Below are positions 59,901-64,000 of a DNA stretch of 64,000 nt, one piece after another. The DNA comes from Strix aluco (taxonomy: Eukaryota > Chordata > Aves > Strigiformes > Strigidae), in contig NC_133971.1 of NCBI RefSeq assembly GCF_031877795.1, forward strand, positions 63,920,463 through 63,984,462, written 5' to 3'. Both the position numbers and the translations under genes were made by a program. The notes beneath the pieces were generated by a model. It saw only the letters and a program-made list of their open reading frames with translations. It did no database searches and was not told the DNA's origin. Within the stretch, counting starts at the first letter, position 1; every line of letters begins with the position of its first letter.

Positions 59901-60525
59901 TTTACATGGTAATAAAGGGGGGGCAGTTTAAACAATGGAACAAAGCCAAATGTAATTGTAAATATGTTGTTCCTAGAGGTGCAGATCTTAAAGCCATTCT
60001 TTCCGTTAGCCCTATTGTTCTCAAAGTAAGAAGCTTTAAACTGTTATCCCTAAGGAAATCATTTTAACATACAGCAGTTTTCAGTTAAAGTGAACTTTGA
60101 AGCAAATGAAATGCTGAAAGCACAGAAAGACCAATCAAAGGTGCTTTGAACAAGTTTAACTCATCAGAGTCCTGAGAATTTGTATCTTTCATACAAATGT
60201 GTAGATAGCTCTATCAACTAATTAATCCAATGACATTTTAACTTCAAAAATCTTAGGGGCTTGACCAGAAAAATTATCTTTTGGTGACATTTGACCAGGC
60301 CCTATGCTCATAGTTCAGCTACTGGTTTGTGGGTGGGCACCTGAAACTATATGAAGACTATTAAGGCTTAGGATGTGCCAAGGACTAACCTGTCCATTCA
60401 ATGCCACTAACGATATGCAAGTTTTACTCTGTTTCTTTATTTCTTTAAAAATGTAGTATCTTAGACTGTAAGCACCTCAGGGAGAGCTATAATTGAATGA
60501 CCTAATGGATGTGTGCACACTGACA

Positions 60526-60547
60526 TATCCATATCCTGATATGGATA
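60526..60547. repeat. Near-continuous palindrome: 10-bp arms, 2-base centre
   Basis: TATCCATATC is followed by CT and then GATATGGATA. Confidence 0.9.
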
Positions 60548-60638
60548 GAGTGATGTGCAACTGTGTACTTATTAAAGGATTAGACACATGTGCAAAGAAC
60601 CCATTACAGAAAGTAATAGAAGTGGGCACTTCTACATT

Positions 60639-60657
60639 AAAAAAAAAAAAAAAAAAA
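60639..60657 (+). repeat. Poly-A run of 19
   Basis: This is an A-homopolymer. The sequence before it does not resemble a known processed gene or retroposon, so a retroposition tail is not supported. Confidence 0.8.
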
Positions 60658-62791
60658 TCAGGGCTAGTCATTTAAGTGAAGGATAATCTGTTTGTTCTGT
60701 CAGTTATGATTTAATCTGAGATGTGAGGGGAAAAAAAAAGAAGCATTTCTGCACCTAGAGGAATCTTGGTTACATCAACAAACTTTTAAACAACCTTGAA
60801 GATTTTCCACCCATGCTATAACCTGGCTTAACATTTAGTGATTGGAACAAGCTGAAAAGGATCACATTCAGGTTGTGTTGTTATTATTACTATTATCTGG
60901 TTTCTACCACTTCCCTTGTTATGATATGTATGTTTTATTTCTTTTTGCTGCATAGATACCTTTGTGCTGAAATGGGGATACCAATAGTGTGCACCACACT
61001 CATGCTTTCATCTCTTGCCTCTTGGGATCTGCATTAGAGGTGGATCATTGAGCAGAAATCTCTCTCATGCCATGGGGAATGCCTCTCATTGCAGCTCCTC
61101 AGCACCCTCTTCCAGGCTCCTGTCCTCCCTGTCAGGCTTTGATCAGTACCACCAAGGTGGGATGGAGTTCAAGCACACTGGCGGAACTTTTGCGAGGAGT
61201 GTAGAGGTTCTCATGCTAGAAAATACAGCTTAAGGTATGTTGCCACGTACGCTCTGTAGAGTCTCCTAGATAGGGAATGTTTCCAGTTGAAAAGAGTCTG
61301 TGGTGCCCAATGACAGTAGAGCTCTGCTGACACAACAGGAAGTGATGGGCAGGGAGGAAGATGTGGGGCTTATAACTCCCTTACACCAGTTGCTCCAGGT
61401 GAATGACCAGAGGCCAGGAGTGTGGAAGCTCACATTGCCGTGCCAAGGTGCTTCCAAGCCTAATGACTTATGCGTATAGATACATCCAATTAATATCTTT
61501 ATCTAATTAACTTCTCCTTTCAAGTACCCATGTGCTTGTATAAGTGGGGATAGTTAAACAGCATTTTGTCACAAAGAAAATGGTTAATGATCTCATTTAA
61601 GTTTTAGCTTGCAAAAGAAGTGGTATAAAGAGGTCAAAGGATGCCAGGTATTGTGCCTTTTTCTGGAGACAAATTGCCTGCCCCCCAAAGCTTGCAATTA
61701 TTCAGTGTAATGAGCACACACAGAAGGCTGTCTGGAAGCCGAAGGCTCAGAAATACATTCCATTCAGCTTCGCAATGTAGTCTTAGTATTTTACTGCATA
61801 TAATCTATAGCATAAAATCTCTTTTCCTGAGGACACTTTACAGGTAATTTCAGAGGTGCAGATGACTAGGCCTAAACTGTGGCATCCAGCAATGCTTCCC
61901 TCTTGCTGGAAGTAAAGTCCTGTGTGCAGGTGAGGAGGAAGTAATAGCAGGCAGACACCCAGACAGACAGTCAAGGGAGCAGATGTGCCAGGCAGGCGGT
62001 AGCACAGCATATGCTCTGCTGTCTAGAAACAGCCAAGTTCAGTCCTAAATCCTGGTGATGCTCTTGATGTGGCAGAGCTGGTGACATAAAAAACATTTTC
62101 TTGCTGACTGTGTTTGTAAACCTGATTCTGATTTTAAGTAAGAATAGGAAACATTTGACCTTGAGCTAAATTACCACTTGACTTACTTCAGGCTGCTTTC
62201 CTAAATCTTCTTTCATTCAAATGCAAATTATTTATGCCTTTTCTTCATGCAGTGTTACAGGCACTGAATGGTTTCTGCCTTCCATCATGGGGACACATGC
62301 ATTTTATTGGCCTGCAGTGGATAGTGGTCCATCCCACCTCAAAACATTTTTGATGTATAAAACCGTAACTACATTTGGTTTTCAAACCCCTCTCCGCTAA
62401 CTTAGAGTAGCATCAACTGCAGCTCATCTGTCCTGCAACAAGGCATGCAATTTACCATTTCTGTGGGCTACCCACTGGAGCAGTGTGATTAAACCCCTCA
62501 TTTTTCCCCTTGCAGGAAACAAATGTTCTGCTCCAGTCCCAATGATGTAGTAGGTAGGGAGAAATTACTGCCAGTTTAGGGTGTAATGATATTTAATATC
62601 AGTGGCTGGATTCTGCACTGCCACAAAACAGTACAGGACTTCTAAAAGGTCTCTTATATATGATGCAGGGACAAGCAGACCTGCTGTCAAGTTCTTTTCC
62701 ATCTCATTTTTTCTGCATTAGGAGAAAGTTGCATTGAAATAAACAAACCAAAGACCTACTCACAGTTAACATTGCTTCCCCCTTACCCTAC

Positions 62792-62793
62792 AG
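62792..62793 (+). promoter_or_regulatory. CTXN3: Probable splice acceptor of the CTXN3 coding exon
   Basis: CTTCCCCCTTACCCTACAG is a strong pyrimidine tract with a CAG acceptor, 98 bp before the CTXN3 start codon. Cortexin genes usually carry the whole coding sequence in one exon preceded by non-coding exons, so this would join a 5' UTR exon. Confidence 0.55.
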
Positions 62794-62891
62794 ATAGCAA
62801 AGTGCATCTAAATGGCTTCTGTTCTGACCTCAGCATACTGATGTTGAAAGGAAGGCAGCTGTGGGATTACTTGTTTCACCTTCCCTGTATG

Positions 62892-63122
62892 ATGGATGGA
62901 GAGATATTCACTGCCACTTTGGTGCCATCTGGGAACATGACACCAAATCCCATCATGACCATAGAACAAAAAACATTTGCCTTTGTGATTTTATTATTTA
63001 TTTTCCTGGTTATCCTCATTGTTCACTGCTTCTGAATTCTTCTCGACCCCTACCAGAGTATGCCAGCCTCAACCGGGGCTGATGGACTGAAGAAAGGCCA
63101 GTTTTACTATGCTCTTGCTTAG
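62892..63122 (+). pseudogene. CTXN3: CTXN3 (cortexin 3) coding exon with an in-frame stop at 63033-63035
   Basis: Cortexins are small single-pass membrane proteins of neurons (and kidney for CTXN3); the human protein has 81 residues. Here the exon gives 47 residues: an N-terminus starting MDGE, an N-glycosylation site (N-M-T), the conserved EQK before the membrane, and the membrane span FAFVILLFIFLVILIVHCF. A TGA follows. Past the TGA the same frame continues ILLDPYQSMPAST and then ADGLKKGQFYYALA to a TAG at 63120-63122, the family's normal end. Relative to human, one codon is missing before the span, three are missing after ADGL, and the conserved Trp before ADG is Gly. The ATG at 62892 has a good context (A at -3, G at +4); an adjacent ATG lies at 62889. 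The gene is either lost or truncated. A polymorphism or assembly error is the other explanation. Confidence 0.85.
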
Positions 63123-64000
63123 AGACTGAGAATTATGGAGGGTTATTTAGCACTCTGATAAAGAAAAATCCTGGAATGTCTCTTAACTTTGTTTGTGGTT
63201 TACATTTTGTCAAATATTGTAGGAATTGCAACATACAAATATGCACACAATGAATCTGATTTTAATTAAATACCAAAGCAAGTTAAACTTTTGATCATAG
63301 CTTAATGAATCTCCTTGTTGGGAAAAAGATAAAGGTTGTATTAGCAGAAATTTTCTTCCAAACGCATTGGAACAATATGTAGTGTATGTTGTCTCTTATA
63401 GCCAGCTGTGAGACACTAGAGCATGTCTTCTCTTGTCTTACAAATGAGGTAAGAATGTGTTTTTATGATCTGTATGTAGTAAATTAGCTTTTCAAGCTCC
63501 ACAAGACTCTTCTTACTGTATCTCCCATGCTCTGAAGACAAGTGAGGAATCTTCCCATACTGTAAGATAAGATTGAAAGAGCTAGAAAACTTCAGGAGAA
63601 AAAAATTCCTCCATATTTTCCCAGATATTCAATAAAATGCTCTTTCTTAGCATTAAGCAATGATTAAGCTACTTACCACTAACAAATCACTGACTGCAAT
63701 CTTTTTCTGAATAAGGTATGTAACGATTTTGGCCTATCTTTGTGTTTTTGTGCCCAAACTGATTTCTATTAAGGTAGGTTTCTGCACTGGTCTTACAACA
63801 ACTTATGCAAACAAATTTCAGTCTTGCATGTATTTCAAACTCGGCATTTCCAGCATTCACTCAGTCTGTTTATTTGGTGTGTAGGTCACACTGCACTGTT
63901 TTTGTTTCCCAATTGGATGACTGAAACATTAGTGCTAAGAATCAATAAATAATCACCACCCTCTTTGCCTATAAATGTCTTTGAATGTATTTATACAATG
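63123..64000. other. CTXN3 downstream region
   Basis: The region would hold the CTXN3 3' UTR. AATAAA hexamers occur at 63631-63636 and 63944-63949. Nothing else is recognised. Confidence 0.4.

Larger units (their letters stand above)
56905..62793. other. Intergenic or CTXN3 upstream region; nothing recognised
   Basis: No coding exon is supported. Non-coding 5' exons and the promoter of CTXN3 could lie here, but none can be identified from sequence alone. A 19-A run lies at 60639-60657 and a short palindrome at 60,526. Confidence 0.4.

Noticed and set aside
60480-60657. Processed pseudogene or retroposon ending in the 19-A tract
   Set aside because: The sequence before the A run matches no recognised transcript, and no target duplication is visible.
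63033-63035. Programmed readthrough of the CTXN3 TGA
   Set aside because: The following bases ATT do not match the known CTA-type readthrough context, and other lesions point to decay instead.

Overview
The window is non-coding-rich vertebrate DNA, almost certainly from a bird. The evidence is GT-AG spliced exons of a vertebrate gene, several chicken-repeat-1 (CR1) LINE fragments that end in the family's ATTCTATGA-type 3' terminus, and long terminal repeats (LTRs) that I recognise as avian endogenous retrovirus types. The species cannot be fixed from the sequence alone.

Layout. Bases 1-3.9 kb hold a decayed hAT-type DNA transposon. It was later split by a minus-strand avian LTR retroelement at 960-2399, which itself carries a remnant resembling an elongator tRNA-Met. 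From 4,560 to 23,726 (+) lie seven exons of PRRC1 (proline-rich coiled-coil 1). They encode all of the protein except roughly the first 35 residues, whose exon lies upstream of the window. The gene has an intact frame, every junction keeps phase, and the native stop is present. Its introns hold CR1 fragments, including a 1-kb copy at about 19.4-20.4 kb that keeps a 171-codon open stretch of reverse transcriptase. A 3' UTR probably runs to about 25.06 kb.

From about 25 to 62.8 kb is a gene-poor interval. It contains two solo LTRs with 5-bp target-site duplications (30,747-31,359 and about 37,779-38,564), a few CR1 scraps, microsatellites and three perfect short palindromes. No other gene in it could be supported.

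At 62,892-63,122 (+) is the coding exon of CTXN3 (cortexin 3). It is recognisable to its natural C-terminus but has an in-frame TGA just after the transmembrane segment, plus small in-frame losses. The order PRRC1 then CTXN3, on the same strand, matches the human 5q23 order, which supports both calls.

PRRC1 and CTXN3 are not known to work together; they are only conserved neighbours. No novel multi-gene system is visible. The most interesting biology is the apparent erosion of CTXN3, where three arginine codons have each changed in a way a CpG transition would explain. After that come the nested transposon, LTR and tRNA-like structure, a perfect 18-bp hairpin at 56.4 kb, and a G-quadruplex-type tract just downstream of a PRRC1 splice donor.
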